Assembly (NCBI GenBank): GCA_018350325.1
Contig: JAEVLN010000014.1
Span: 2,287,475 to 2,351,474 of the forward strand
Direction: 5' to 3'
Source of the DNA: Globodera rostochiensis
Taxonomy: Eukaryota; Nematoda; Chromadorea; Rhabditida; Heteroderidae
DNA: 64,000 bases
Both the position numbers and the translations under genes were made by a program. Under the pieces are notes generated by a model. It was given only the letters and a program-made list of their open reading frames with translations. It did not search any database and was not told where the DNA came from. Of the stretch, positions 21,205 to 33,023 are shown piece by piece (the first letter of the stretch is position 1; every line of letters begins with the position of its first letter).

Positions 21205-23132
21205 ATGGTGTCGGCTTCCGCAGATTCGGCATCAAAAGTTCGTCTCTCTCTCCTCCCTCATATCACCCTTATAGGTAATTTACTTTCACAGATCGTCGAG
21301 GACCAACGAAACTTCTTCAAAACGGGTGCCACTCGCGCGGTGGAGTTTCGCAAGGAGCAGTTGAAAAAGATGCGTGAAATGATCGTCCAGAACAAAGTCA
21401 AAATCTGTGAGGCCATTTACAAAGATTTGCGCCGCAATACCGAGACGAATATGAAAATGGAGGTGACAACTATTTTTGCCTTCATTAACCGAAACATTCT
21501 CTTCCAATGGAACTTTTCCGGGGTTTTCTAATTGTTTTGTAAATGAAATAGATGTGTCAATTGTGTAATATTCATTTACCAGGTGGATGGAGCTTTGCAG
21601 ACCATTGACTTTTGTTTGTCCGAGTTGGACGATTGGGTGAAGCCTCAGAAGGTCGGTTGTGTGTTAATGAACATATTTTTACCTATAAAAAGTAACCGGC
21701 CCGATCGTTTAGCTGGATAATCACCAATTGGGTCAGCCGTTGCTGTACTTTGAACCGAAGGGCGTTGTGTTGGTGATCACCGCATGGAATTATCCGGCAA
21801 TGCTCGCCTTTCAACCCGCGACTGAAGCAATTGCCGCCGGCAAGAAGGGGATTCAATTTCGGCAAAGATTTATTTTTGTTGAACTTTCAGGGAACACTGT
21901 GGTTATCAAACCGTCGGAAGTGTCTCCTAACACGTCCAAACTGCTCAAGGAAATGTTCGACGCCAATTTTGACAAAGTATACATTTTGATAATACAAAAA
22001 ACAGGAAGGATTTGATTTAAAAACACGCAATCTTAGAAGTTCATCGCTGTAGTGGAGGGAGCAGCCCCCGAAACGCAGGCACTGCTCGAACAACGTTTTG
22101 ACCACATTTTCTACACCGGAAGTTCGTCCATCGCGAAATTGATAATGCAAGCGGCTGCGAAATTCCTAACGCCCGTCACCTTGGAACTCGGCGGAAAATG
22201 GTGCCTAATTTTCGCATTTTTGCTAAACAAAATGAGCTCTTTATGTACAACAATTTATCTCTTGAAACAGCAATGGAAATTTCGACAAAAATGTAAATTT
22301 ATACACCAAATCGAATCTGACCATTTTCACATTGTATTTTAATTTGTATTTGGTGTTTAGTCCCGTAGTTGTGGAGGATGACGCCGACGTTGAGAAGGCT
22401 GCCCAACGCATCGCAGAAGGAAAGTGGCTGAACAGCGGACAGACTTGTCTGGCGCCGGACTACGTGATGACCACAGGCGAGATGAAGCCAAAGCTGGTGG
22501 CCGCGCTGCAGAAAAGCATTCAGACGATGTACGGAGAAAACCCCAAGAAGAGCGAACAGTACTCCAGAATGGTCAACAAGCGTCACTTTGACCGAGTAAA
22601 GGCGATGCTCGACAAAACGAACGGTCAGGTGCTGTACAAGAGCGGGGAAGCGGACAGGGAGGACGTGTACATTCCACCGATCGTGCTGGATACAGACTTA
22701 AAGGACGCGCTGATGCAGGACGAAGTTTTTGGGCCCGTGTTACCCATCATTACCGTCAAAGGCTTGGACGAGGCAATTGACGTGATCAACGACGGAGAAA
22801 AGGTTAGCATTGGCATGAAATGATTATATGGAAGGGAGCTTAACATTGCCGCTTTTATTATTATAGCCGCTTGGAGCTTATCTGTTTACCAACGACCCGA
22901 AAAAGGTGGACAAGTTTCTGAACAGTACCTCCAGTGGTGGAGTCACCATAAACGACATTCTCAAACATGTTTTCGGTGAGGGATTTGACTCTGAACTCCT
23001 TCCCTTCAAATTGGTTAAGTTCGCGAGTTGCCTTTTGGAGGCGTTGGCAACAGCGGCATGGGCAGCTACCACGGGAAGCACGGCTTTGTTCAGCTGAGCC
23101 ATGCGAAGGCGGTGCTGAAGAGAGGCGACTGA
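21205..23132 (+). CDS. Aldehyde dehydrogenase, class 3 (fatty-aldehyde) type
   Basis: NAD(P)-dependent oxidation of medium/long-chain or aromatic aldehydes to acids. Nine exons in perfect phase: 21205-21237, 21292-21462, 21583-21651, 21713-21839, 21891-21976, 22037-22200, 22361-22802, 22867-22975 and 23041-23132, giving 430 residues. Seen: AWNYP with the oxyanion Asn, [14 protein letters not shown] at the cofactor site, [13 protein letters not shown] (Rossmann fold), LELGGK with the general-base Glu, [11 protein letters not shown] with the catalytic Cys, [10 protein letters not shown], and a [15 protein letters not shown]-terminal motif. The order and spacing match the ALDH3 family, slightly short at the N-terminus. 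Intron 4 (21840-21890) starts with GC (GCAAGA), a GC-AG intron. No C-terminal membrane anchor is seen, so it is probably cytosolic. Confidence 0.95.
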
Positions 23133-23923
23133 ACTGAGCGGATGAATTACGGCGAAGGATAATAATGTCCAGAAATTTGACTTAGACAAATTTGGATTGA
23201 CAGAACATTTTTGGGTGTTAAGTACCCCATTTAGCATTGTTATTATTAAATATTTGTCGCTTTCTAAATAATTGTTTTTGCTTTTCATATTGGTTAAAAT
23301 CGATTGACACAATTTTATTTTAGTTGGATAAAGTGTGAATTGGATTATGCCATTGTCGAGCCACCATTGACCCCCGCCCCCTGGGGATAATCTCCAATAT
23401 CCCAAAACTAAATCTCAACAGTTTCTGGCGAATTTTGTTATTTAGCGAGAAGTCAATTCAAATTCGTTTCAATGGCATTTTTTGGTTTACGTTCATTGAC
23501 TATAAATTCGCATGAGCTAATGTGCAAGAGTGACAAAGGCCTGCTAGACTGGCATTCCCGCAAAATAGCCGCTTTTTGTCCAGTCCCATCCCAAGTTTGG
23601 GATTAATGGGTCCAGTTATCGGCCCCACTCATTCCCTCCCCCGGGGGGTGATCGGCTTAATCCTTTGCACGAAAGTGAGTCGCCGTCGTTGTGAAAGTTC
23701 TGTCCATTTTTAGGATGAGGCAACCGACGACCATAAGCCTCTTCAGAGTTCTCCCGTCGATGCTCCAAATGATTGTCCATTTGCTGCCCCAACCAATTCA
23801 AATTCGGTGCCATGTGTCGGGCAAGTCGAAAAAATGTCCATTTTTATTTATTTTAAATATTCTCAAAGTTCAGCGGTCCTCCATTCTCAGCAGCAGCAGC
23901 AGCAAAAAGTAAACGTTGGAGAG

Positions 23924-26702
23924 ATGGTAATAAACCCGGACAAATTGGACATTGTTCTGCACAGCGCCGCTCTTTTTGCCCTTCTAAAGGTTCTGGAGTT
24001 TCCCCGCGCACTTTGACAAACCTAAAAAATATAATAAATACTTCAATTCTGTTGATCGGATTTTATGATCAATCGATTCCTCCCCCAAAATTGTCCCACT
24101 CCAAAGGCCAAAGCAAATTCATTGCTCCGACTGCCCAACTTTCCTAATGCCGAAGCTGTTCTATATTCACGCTGTGCCTTGGACGCGGCCGCGCTGCCAC
24201 AATTGGCCAAATGTGTTGTACCGTTGTTGAGGGCACGTGATCAGATGGAGGAATTGGGTGGAACAAAGAGAGGGGACCAAGCTGTTGCTGAAGAGGGCAA
24301 AATGCAAATCGAATCCATCGGCGGAAGTGAGATGGACTGGATGGGATGGCCCCATCGGCTTGGCAAATGGCTGTTGGACAAAATTGCCGCGGGGGATGGG
24401 CCACGGGGGAAGGCAAATGGCGTAAAAGATGATTGGAAGTACGTGTTGGACTTGAGGAAGAGGCGAAAGAAGACGCAGTCGGAGGATATTATAAGAAAAT
24501 TTAAGTGGCAAAAAAGGCGATCGGATCGGCAAAACATCAGAGAACATGCCAAAAAAAACTCATTTGCCCGGAAGGGAGAAGAGTTGGAGGCGAAGTCGCT
24601 GGAAGGGCTAAAAAGAATCATTTGGATGAGAAGAACGGCAGCGGGGAAAGAATGGAGGGGAAGGACGAGGCGCGGCGCCGAGGCGAGCGGAAGGCTAATG
24701 AAGAACATTGCCAAGTTGAGGAGGATCCAGAAATTCTTCAAACTGGTCGAGCACTGCAACCAGTACATGGACGGAATGGGAGAGGCCAATTCAGAGTAAG
24801 TCGAGCAGACCGATAGTTAGCAGTTCAGCAGCCCGTCCATTCACAGTTTCCTCTCCCAATTGCCTTCTCCCACCGCTGGAAATGTCCGGTCAGTGCACTT
24901 CCGGACCCATCTTTCCCCACTGGACGTCCTGGCGGACGAGCTGCAGCGGATCCTGCACAATTACACCTTCCACTCCTTGCCGATACTTTCCCCGCGCATT
25001 CTTCCTCTGCTGCCCGAGGCTAAATCCGGAGACGATGGGCCCAATTTGTTGTCGCCAACGATGTTCAGCTTCCACAACGAGGGCATCTTCTCTTTGCCTT
25101 CCCTTTTTGGGGTGGGTTTTAGGACCGATTGGCCAACATTTGCATCCAAAAAAATAATTTAAATTCAATTTTAAAAAGAAATGCATCTTTTGCGTTACTC
25201 GCCGATGAAGTAACTTTTCCCATAGTTCTTCAGCTGATATCTACCAGCGAGGCAGATTTGGTAGAGCTTTTGGACCTGTTCCTGGAGTTGGCCGGTGCCT
25301 CGCGGGCATTGGACAAAATTGAGGCTCAAATTGAGCCTCGGCGGTCCGTTGTGGAGAGGGAACTTTATCCGACGGTTTTGAAACTTGAAAAAATGGAGCG
25401 AAAATGGGAAAAGGTCAGGGAAACACTTTCGGATGTGCAGAAAAGGCACTTGGACGAGTCCGGCTACACTTTCTTGGAGAACACTCAGTTCCGGAAGCTG
25501 TACGGACGGACGGCCAAAGGTGAGCAACCAATTGGACAATATATTTTGGATGCCCGAATAGATTTAAGCATTTTGGATGAGTCACTGTTGGAGGAAAACA
25601 TCTTCAAAATAGCCAGAATTGAAGACAATGAAGACGCCGGTTGGTTAGCATTATTATCTGCAATGATTCATCCTCTTAGGGAGAAGAGTGGCCAAGAGAG
25701 AGCTGCCAGGGGACCAGTCGGCCAAGCCGCCCGACCTCCTCTTCCAAGTCCGCAGCAAATCTCTTTCTCAAGACTCGGAACTCTCGAAATTGCACCCGTT
25801 TCTGTTCACCAACAAACTTCGGCAGGGCCCGGTCGCCGTCAATGGCGCTGTGCTCGCGCCTCGGGCGTTTTTTGCCGCTCTGTCCAGCCCAAACTTTATG
25901 ACTGTTAGTCGTTTTGAACACATTCTCACCACTTTTCCTATCTCATTAGCTCAGCTTTAAAGAATCATCGATTGATAGATAACTCTAATGCTTTTTCCTA
26001 TAAATTTTGACATTTTGACTTTTGGGTTCAATCCGAACTGTTTTTCTCTTCATTTTCTTGCTTTTAGTCCACGCACTCATTGGATCATTTTCTCAGATCA
26101 ATTTGCTTTCGCCGATGGCTTTCACCTCTAGCGTTTTGTCCCCGCGGGCTATGGCCACCAGCATTCTGTCTCCGACCGCCTTCACTGCCAACGTGCTCAA
26201 CCCGAACGCGCTGTGGAGCGAAGTGCTCTCTCCAAAATTCTTCCACACGAACGTTTTGTCCCCTCGGGCGCTTGCCGCTTTGGTGCTGTCTCCGCGGACA
26301 ATGTTAGGCGAAGTGCTGTCCCCGAAACTGATCGAAGCGCGTGTGCTTAACCCGGGCACCTTTTACATCGGAGTGCTTGGACCAAGTGACTTTCCAATCG
26401 ACTTTGAATCGAAGGATTGTGCCAATTATTGTGGCATAATTAACAGATATTCTCCAACCCCGCGTGCTGTCGCCGAACAATTTCGGCATTACGGTACTGA
26501 ACCCGAACATTCTGTCACCGACCATTCTCAGCAAGGGCAACTTCACTGTCCAAGTGCTTTCTCTGATTCTTTTTGCCTCACTCAGAAGCCATCCGTTCAG
26601 ATACTCTCCCCGAGCATAATGAGCGACGATGTGACGCCGGAACAGTTATTTCGGGGCCAATGGCAAAAAGAAACAAACGCGTCCCGCCCGTCGGGTGGCT
26701 AA
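23924..26702 (+). CDS. MLT-10-like moulting-cycle protein, copy A
   Basis: MLT-10-type proteins are nematode-specific, epidermally expressed and needed for moulting. Nine exons: 23924-23989, 24107-24795, 24847-25111, 25234-25519, 25562-25639, 25680-25903, 26097-26385, 26447-26553 and 26586-26702, totalling 2121 nt (706 residues). The N-terminal part resembles its paralogue at 57-59.7 kb (INPDKLDIVLHSAALFALLK). A long Lys/Arg-rich region lies in exon 2. A helical domain follows (LVELLDLFLELAGASRALDK). The last 170 residues are the family hallmark: repeats of LSPRA(F/M)xxxVLSP, e.g. SVLSPRAMATSILSPTAFTA, ending LSPSIMSDDVTPEQLFRG. No signal peptide is seen at the chosen ATG; the frame is open upstream to 23807, so the true start may lie further 5'. 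Convergence with the minus-strand paralogue suggests ancient duplication. Confidence 0.88.
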
Positions 26703-27071
26703 CCCAAAAATGGCATCGACAGAAAGATTTTGTTTTATAAGTTGTGAACAATTTTAACATGCAATTGTGCCAAACTGATCTCATTTATTACATTGATCAA
26801 TCCATTTTCATTCATCCGGAAGTGTCGTTGATATTCATTGCTTGGACCATTCCGGCACTGAAGGATGAGCCCGGAGGGAGTGCCATGTTGGTTGGGAGCT
26901 GGCGATTGATGTTAATTGACTGCATCATTTGCGCGTTCCATAAATTGCCCAATGATGACGCGCCCACGTCATTGGCTTCTCCGCCGCATGATCTGACCTC
27001 TGAGTAGGACCCTCTGAAAGGATTGGCACAGATTTGGCATTGGCACACTGACGGGAAGGAAATTTATCCGT

Positions 27072-27569
27072 TTGAGGGGGGGCGGCCTTAAGCTTCAAAA
27101 ATGGACGCCTATCGATCGTTACGCATGGAAGCCTATCGATCGTTACGCATGGACGCCTATCGATCGTTACGCATGGAAGCCTATCGATCGTTACGCATGG
27201 AAGCCTATCGATCGTTACGCATGGACGCCTATCGATCGTTACGCATGGAAGCCTATCGATCGTTACGCATGGAAGCCTATCGATCGTTACGTCGATCGTT
27301 ACGCATGGAAGCCTATCGATCGTTACGCATGGAAGCCTATCGATCGTTACGCATGGAAGCCTATCGATCGTTACGAGCAGTTGAAAGGGCTCGTGGACGC
27401 ACAGCCGGCAGGTGAAGCATTGCACGGGCGAATGCGCCGTTGGATGTTCAGAGCCGACACGCAGGAGGACCTCAAATTGGAATTGAGAGGGCGCGTCCGC
27501 CAGTTTCAACCTCAACACGAACCAATTTCCCCAATCGCCCCAAACGCCGGAGGGAGTGCAAGAAGCTGA
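27072..27569 (+). CDS. Possible repeat protein spanning the 24-bp array
   Basis: An open frame of 165 codons: short basic leader, twelve PIDRYAWK-type octapeptides, then about 63 residues with heptad-like spacing (EDLKLELRGRVRQFQ) and a stop. It lacks a signal peptide and I recognise no family. AATAAA-like sequence occurs at about 27706. The array is open in other frames also, so openness over the array is no evidence by itself; the non-repeat tail is the only mild support. It could equally be non-coding satellite DNA next to an exon of another gene. Confidence 0.25.
   Translation: MRGGGLKLQKWTPIDRYAWKPIDRYAWTPIDRYAWKPIDRYAWKPIDRYAWTPIDRYAWKPIDRYAWKPIDRYVDRYAWKPIDRYAWKPIDRYAWKPIDRYEQLKGLVDAQPAGEALHGRMRRWMFRADTQEDLKLELRGRVRQFQPQHEPISPIAPNAGGSARS
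27101..27374 (+). repeat. 24-bp tandem repeat (11 full units and one shortened), all frames open
   Basis: The unit is GCCTATCGATCGTTACGCAT plus GGAA or GGAC; 11 full copies plus one with a 12-base loss at about 27290. Variation is almost limited to A/C at one position, so the array is young or homogenised. Because 24 is a multiple of three and the unit lacks stops, the frames I translated stay open; two plus frames give octapeptide repeats AYRSLRME and PIDRYAWK. The PIDRYAWK frame runs from 27072 to 27569 and continues after the array into an amphipathic, non-repetitive tail (LKGLVDAQPAGEALHGRMRR). Confidence 0.9.
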
Positions 27570-28424
27570 ACAAGCAAAGCAGAAAGAAGCCTTGTCGAAA
27601 AGTCAAAACCCGCCCAACCCGTACATTTAAACAAAGCAAAAAAAGACATTCTCTTTTTATCAGACCGAAGTCTGAGGGGGCTTTAGAGTTTTGTCAGCCC
27701 CTTTTATAATAAATATTTTAATTGCTTCTTAACGCACTTGCACCGGTTTGTTGTGTGCCGGAGAACGGCGGAAGGGAAGCGGCGAGCAGTGCCACCAAAA
27801 GTAACGGCAGGGATTTGGGGGAGTTCATTTAATGGAGGGAATGTCGACCAATGAAATGGCCAAACATTGGACGAACGGACGGGGAGGCGGTGGCGGCGAC
27901 TCCATCAAATCGCATAATCCATTTTTAATGGCATATAATCGACAGATTTGGCTGAATAACCCCCGCAGCATTTAACAATAAGCGATTTTTTAATTCTGCC
28001 GTTCAAAAATCCCATAGCAAATAATTAAAAATTTATCATTTGACAATAATTACGAAGTTCACAATATGTATTTGTTTTTTTCATACTATTTTATAGGGTT
28101 AAGCTCGAGGAAAAAGCGGTGAGGGACAGAGAGGCATACTGTATTGACGTGTACTGTATTTGGCTGAACGCCTAAAGGAAGAAAGTGCGGTGCCGAAGGG
28201 CATAAAGAGGCATTGGCCAATCGGCCCGTCCTTTTGTTGTATTTGTTTAGCTCGATTAACAGCAGCATCTTTCAGTTGGGTTTGGGGGGTCACCGCACCA
28301 GTGAGGGCAGCAGTCCGGTCGATTTGAGTGCAATCTGAACAAAACCAGTCAATTCTCGACTAATCTGTCGTGCCAATTTGTAAGACCAATTAAAAATAAA
28401 AAAAATTAAACTGGACATGGCGTT

Positions 28425-31288
28425 CTATTCAATCTCAACTTCAAAAACCTGCAGTGGACGTCCCCCTAAGTGCATGCCGTTCAGAGAATTGGCCGCCAGG
28501 ACGGCCTCCTCGTAATTGGCCATGTTGACCGAAGCCTGTCCCTTTGCCTTCGATAACTGAAATAGGCTTATAGATTAAGAAAAAAAGGGCTTATTTTAAT
28601 GCCGGGGCGAACCTTCACCGACAGAACAGCGCCAAACGGTCCGAACAGTCTCCAAAGTGCCGGTTCTCCGATGTCGGAGCCCAAATTGTGCAATGAAAGT
28701 GTCCACCCGCCGGCAGAGGGACTGGTCGACGCGTTGGGCTGACTCGCAACGGCACTTTGCTGTCCAATCGTCGAATTTGCCGCAGCCGCAGCTGCCAGCG
28801 CCGCGGCTTGTGCAGCGTACTGAAAAAAGCATAAGAAACATTTAAATGACAGCGGGCGGACACAAGCCGATACGGACGGCATTATTTATTAGTGCCTTTG
28901 AAAAGGGCAAACAGAACAAATGCTTAACCTGCTGTTGTTGTGCTGCTGCCATAGTTAGTGCCGGATTTGCTGCCGCAAAAGCAGTCAATTGTTGCTGCAA
29001 GATTTGTTGCTGGAGGGCAGCTGCCGAATAATAATCGGCGCCAATTTGGGCCAAGGTGGTGGCGCCGGAGGAGATGACGGGCGCAAAGGAAGAAAGGGCG
29101 GGCACGGCACTTGGGGCAGAGGCTGAGGGCAGCATTGAACTGGCGGCACAACTAAACTCAAAACTATGCAACTTCAAAAATCGAAACCGTTTAAAGAAAA
29201 TCGAACTTTGATTAGACTTTGCCACCTTGGGAAGACCCAAGCAAAAGCCAATTTTGAAAGACCTGATCAGAGGAGCACCGGCCAATGGCGAATAACGAAA
29301 TCGGTGCTGGGGTGTGTGGGCATGGATGGGCCCTCCGGCGACGGATTGTTGGGTGGGGGTGGAAAGGCCCTGGAGGAGGGACGTGCCGACGGGGAGGGAA
29401 AAGGCGCTGGGCGTGACGCTTGCGGATGAAACGCTCTGAAGCATTTGTAGAGGCAAAATCGCCTGGGCCATCTTAAGCAGATTAAATTTTTTGTGGCAAA
29501 TGTCCAATTTTTATAATTTTTCGTCCTTTGAACGATCGAAGTCTGAAAAACGAAAATGTTAGACCTGGACGGCAGTCGATTTGGCACTGTTCGCCGACGG
29601 ACTATTCGCAAATTTGACGGTTACGGTCTCTTCACCGCCCCAGGGGCTGCTGCCGCTCATCTTCTCAATGGCCAACTCAGCCTCGTTCTTGCGGTCAAAG
29701 CGCACAAAACCGACGCCTTTGGAAAGGCCTAGCAAAGACAAAAAAACATATTAAAAAACGACGAAAACGGAAGAAAATAAAATAATTCGTTCGTCACCGG
29801 TCGGACGTACCGGTGACGTTGTCGGACAGAATGCGGGAAGTGATTATTGTGCCGAACGGGCGGAAGACGGCCTCCAATTCGTATTGGGTCAGCGACTTGG
29901 GCAGTCCGCTAACGTACAAATTGGCGCCCTTAATGTCATCTTTGGAGGGCCTGGCCAAGGACACCTGAGGGGGGGGGGAGAATTGGGGAGGTCAGCGCCC
30001 GAGGCGTGGACAGAATGACAGTCAGTCAGTGGGTGAAAGAGCAAATGAATTTGTTCGGCACTCGAAAAACCAAAAAAAAAAGAAAAGAAAGTAAAACCAA
30101 AACCAAAGAGTTGCAAAGATTCATTCCATCATCAGAAGATTTAGACGCAACGCAAAGAATGAACACAAAAATTGTTTTAGAAACTCAAAAAAAAAAGTGG
30201 CCTCCCTCCCCCCACCTTTAACACTTTGTTCTGCAGCCGAAGTCCGTTCATCGAAGTCAGCGCCTTTCGCGCGTCCTCCGGCCGCTCGTAATTTACAAAA
30301 GCGTAGCCAAGCGATTGGCCTAAACCGAGGAGTTCGGAAGAGAGGAAAAAAGGCAATCAATCGGAGGGGGGGGGGACAGGAATGCCAATGCCATTCATTC
30401 ATTCATTCATTCATTCAGTCATTAAGACGAAAGCCGGCATTTCCAGCTTTTAGGAATCTATCTACAACTTTTCGAGTTCGATTTTGGCATGGCATTCCTG
30501 GGCAGAAGCTGTTGTTGGACGGACGGGACGGGACGGGATCTTCAACAAAATCCAATGGAAAAAAGAAAAAAAAGTTGGGGCACCAATCACGCAAAAAGAA
30601 GAGCTCTTTGTTTGTGTTTCACCGTCAAACAGACACAAATTTGAAATGAAACAGAGGTAAGTTCAAAGCGTGGAAAGAGGCAAAAATGGTACTGTGGTTG
30701 AATGTGGGAATGATACGGTAGGTTAAACTGAGTACGGTAACGGCAGGCAGAACACTCACTCACCGGTGGTTTTGTCGCGGATCAGTCTGAATTGGGGAAT
30801 ATAACAGCGCTAATGAAAGGTAATGATCTCATTAATTAGTTGATTACTTGCACGACTCCACTTCGCCCATCGACCCAAAAAGGGCACGCACCTGAAATAT
30901 CGGAAAGTCACCACAACAAAAAGGAAGCTGCTAGGTGTAAGCCTTCCAATCAAACCTCTTCCTGCGTCATGTTCTGCGGCAAGTAGTTGATGATCAAGTT
31001 GGTGTTCCTCTCCGAGCCCTCTCTCTCGCGCTTTTCCCGCTCCTCCCGGGCGTTTTTGTCCGTTCCATCGACTGTTTGCTGTTGTTGCTGCTGTTCCTCC
31101 CGCATTGCGATTGCCTGCTGCTGTACGGCCAGCAGTTGGACGTAGTACAGTTCTTCTTGCTGCTGTTGCTGATCCGACTCGGAGATGACGGCGTTCTCAG
31201 CAGTGACAGTCTCGACAACTTGGCGAGAATTGTTCTTATGCTGGAGTTGTCGCGGGTGGCCTTGGTCGACCATGGACGAGACGACCAT
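28425..31288 (-). CDS. exc-7: ELAV/Hu-family RNA-binding protein (EXC-7-like) with degenerate third RRM
   Basis: ELAV/Hu proteins bind AU/U-rich RNA and control splicing and mRNA stability; nematode EXC-7 acts in neurons and the excretory canal. Ten exons, 31288-30956, 30891-30848, 30786-30764 (23-nt microexon), 30319-30216, 29964-29811, 29728-29565, 29471-29263, 29151-28929, 28819-28613 and 28556-28425, total 1593 nt (530 residues). The N-terminus is Gln-rich. RRM1 has [15 protein letters not shown] and [11 protein letters not shown]2 has [16 protein letters not shown] and KGVGFVRF. A long Ala/Gln/Ser-rich hinge follows. RRM3 has the ELAV signature [17 protein letters not shown] and [13 protein letters not shown], but its RNP2 is LSLHNL and RNP1 reads KGQASVNM, and the loop between them is about eight residues short. 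An in-frame TAG precedes the ATG. Confidence 0.92.
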
Positions 31289-32111
31289 TTGCTAGTGAGG
31301 GAGGAATTGTTTTGTGAATTGCCAATTGGGAAACCGTAAAATTGGAAAAGCTTTGAATCTACGCGCGTGAGCGGAGAGGGAATTTGAAGGCTTTTGAATT
31401 TAAATGCCTTCGTTTGGCTTGCTCGAGACGGACGGCGGAATGACGGCAAATGGATGCCTTCCGGGCAATTGGGGGGGGGGGACTCACGCGAGGCTTTTTT
31501 CCGGGAAATGGCAGAGAAACATTTGAGGATAGGCACTTATCGCAGCGGACGAACAAAAAGGGCCAATGAAATTGTCCGAGGGCACATTTCGCCAGCAAAG
31601 ACAAAAATGGACGCGAAGGACCGACCGGCCGAACTGAGCGACGCCTCAGGGAATTCCCTGAAGGCACTGACGGCCTTTGGCAACAACTAATTGCCTAATT
31701 AATTTACTTGCTTAGAATGGCGCACTGACAGATTAAAAAAGGTGTGAATTGCAAGAAAAGGTTAGTTAGTGTAAACGGATGAATTTGTGGAAAGATAGGA
31801 ACGTTAAACAACAAACAACGCCGGCGGGGGGGGGGCATTTGCACGAAGGGACAAATTGCGGAAGAGTGGCGGGGCGGGGACTTTTAGTAAATGGAAGAAT
31901 GTCGAGAGTGAAGGACACACAGCTCAGCCGACACAACCGCTGACGCGGACAACGCCACGACCACAGCCCAACAACAACCGACGACGACAAGTTGGAGACG
32001 CACGCGCACGCAGCACTCTCCACAAGTACAGCCTCCGCTGGCGGTCGCCGCTCCACAGAAAGAGAACAATGGCGAAAATCGCCGCCGGCGGCTGTTGGAG
32101 GGTTCAATTGG

Positions 32112-32226
32112 AAGTGGGGGAGGGGGGGGGGGGGAGGGGGGGAGGGGGGGGAGGGGGGGGGGGGGGGAGGGAGGGTCCAAATTGCACACGCGCGACGATT
32201 GGGGGAGGGGGGGGGGGGGGGGGACG
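32112..32226. repeat. Poly(G)/GGGGA microsatellite
   Basis: Runs of G of 7-13 bases broken by single A, with one short non-repetitive island (GTCCAAATTGCACACGCG). Confidence 0.85.
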
Positions 32227-33023
32227 ACGCTGACGGGCACCTCTCCGCGTCAGCCGACCACAACCACTTCAGCCAACTAACCAAATATGTCAACGTCGAG
32301 AGATGATCTGTGAGAGATGAAAATGGGATGGGATGAGAGCTGTCGCTGGGGGGGGGGGATTGGTTTGGGTTGTTCGCTGGTGGAGGTGTAGGGGACCCCC
32401 GACATTCTGGGATGTGCCGATGAGTGGACTTTGGGGATTTGCATATGCAATTGGAAATGTTCTAAATGCTGCAATCCCCGACTAATGTCCTCGAATTCCT
32501 CCACCTGCTAAACTGCACTAATTAGAATGGAAAACAGGTGAATGGGTGTGAGGGAGGGGACTGTTTGATTTATGGCGGGAGCCGAAATGGAGGGAGGGAT
32601 GAATAAATGAATGGAGGGGGGGGGGGTTGGGGGGATGCTGTTGCGCGTCAGTCAGCTAAACATCCAATTGGAGCATGGAAAGATTTGGTGGGTGAGCGGG
32701 GGAGGGAAACCGTCGACTTCGCCTGAAACCGAACGCCCGACTGACTGATGAGCTGTGCTGTGCAGGTTTGGGCCTTTTGGTGCGTGCGTCGTTACCCCCC
32801 CCCCCCCCCCCGAAGGACGACTGAAACCCAAAAGCAGACACCCCCCCCCATTCCCCTCACTCCCAAACATTGATCAGCTCATCATACCCCCCTCCCCCCC
32901 CTCCCCCTTCGCATTTCATCTGCGCGGCCTCTGCCACAGTTAGTTAAAGGGAGGGAGGCATATCCAATTTCACAATATCATCTGTCAGCGGCTGTGAAAA
33001 CAGACATTGTGTTGGATGAGCGA

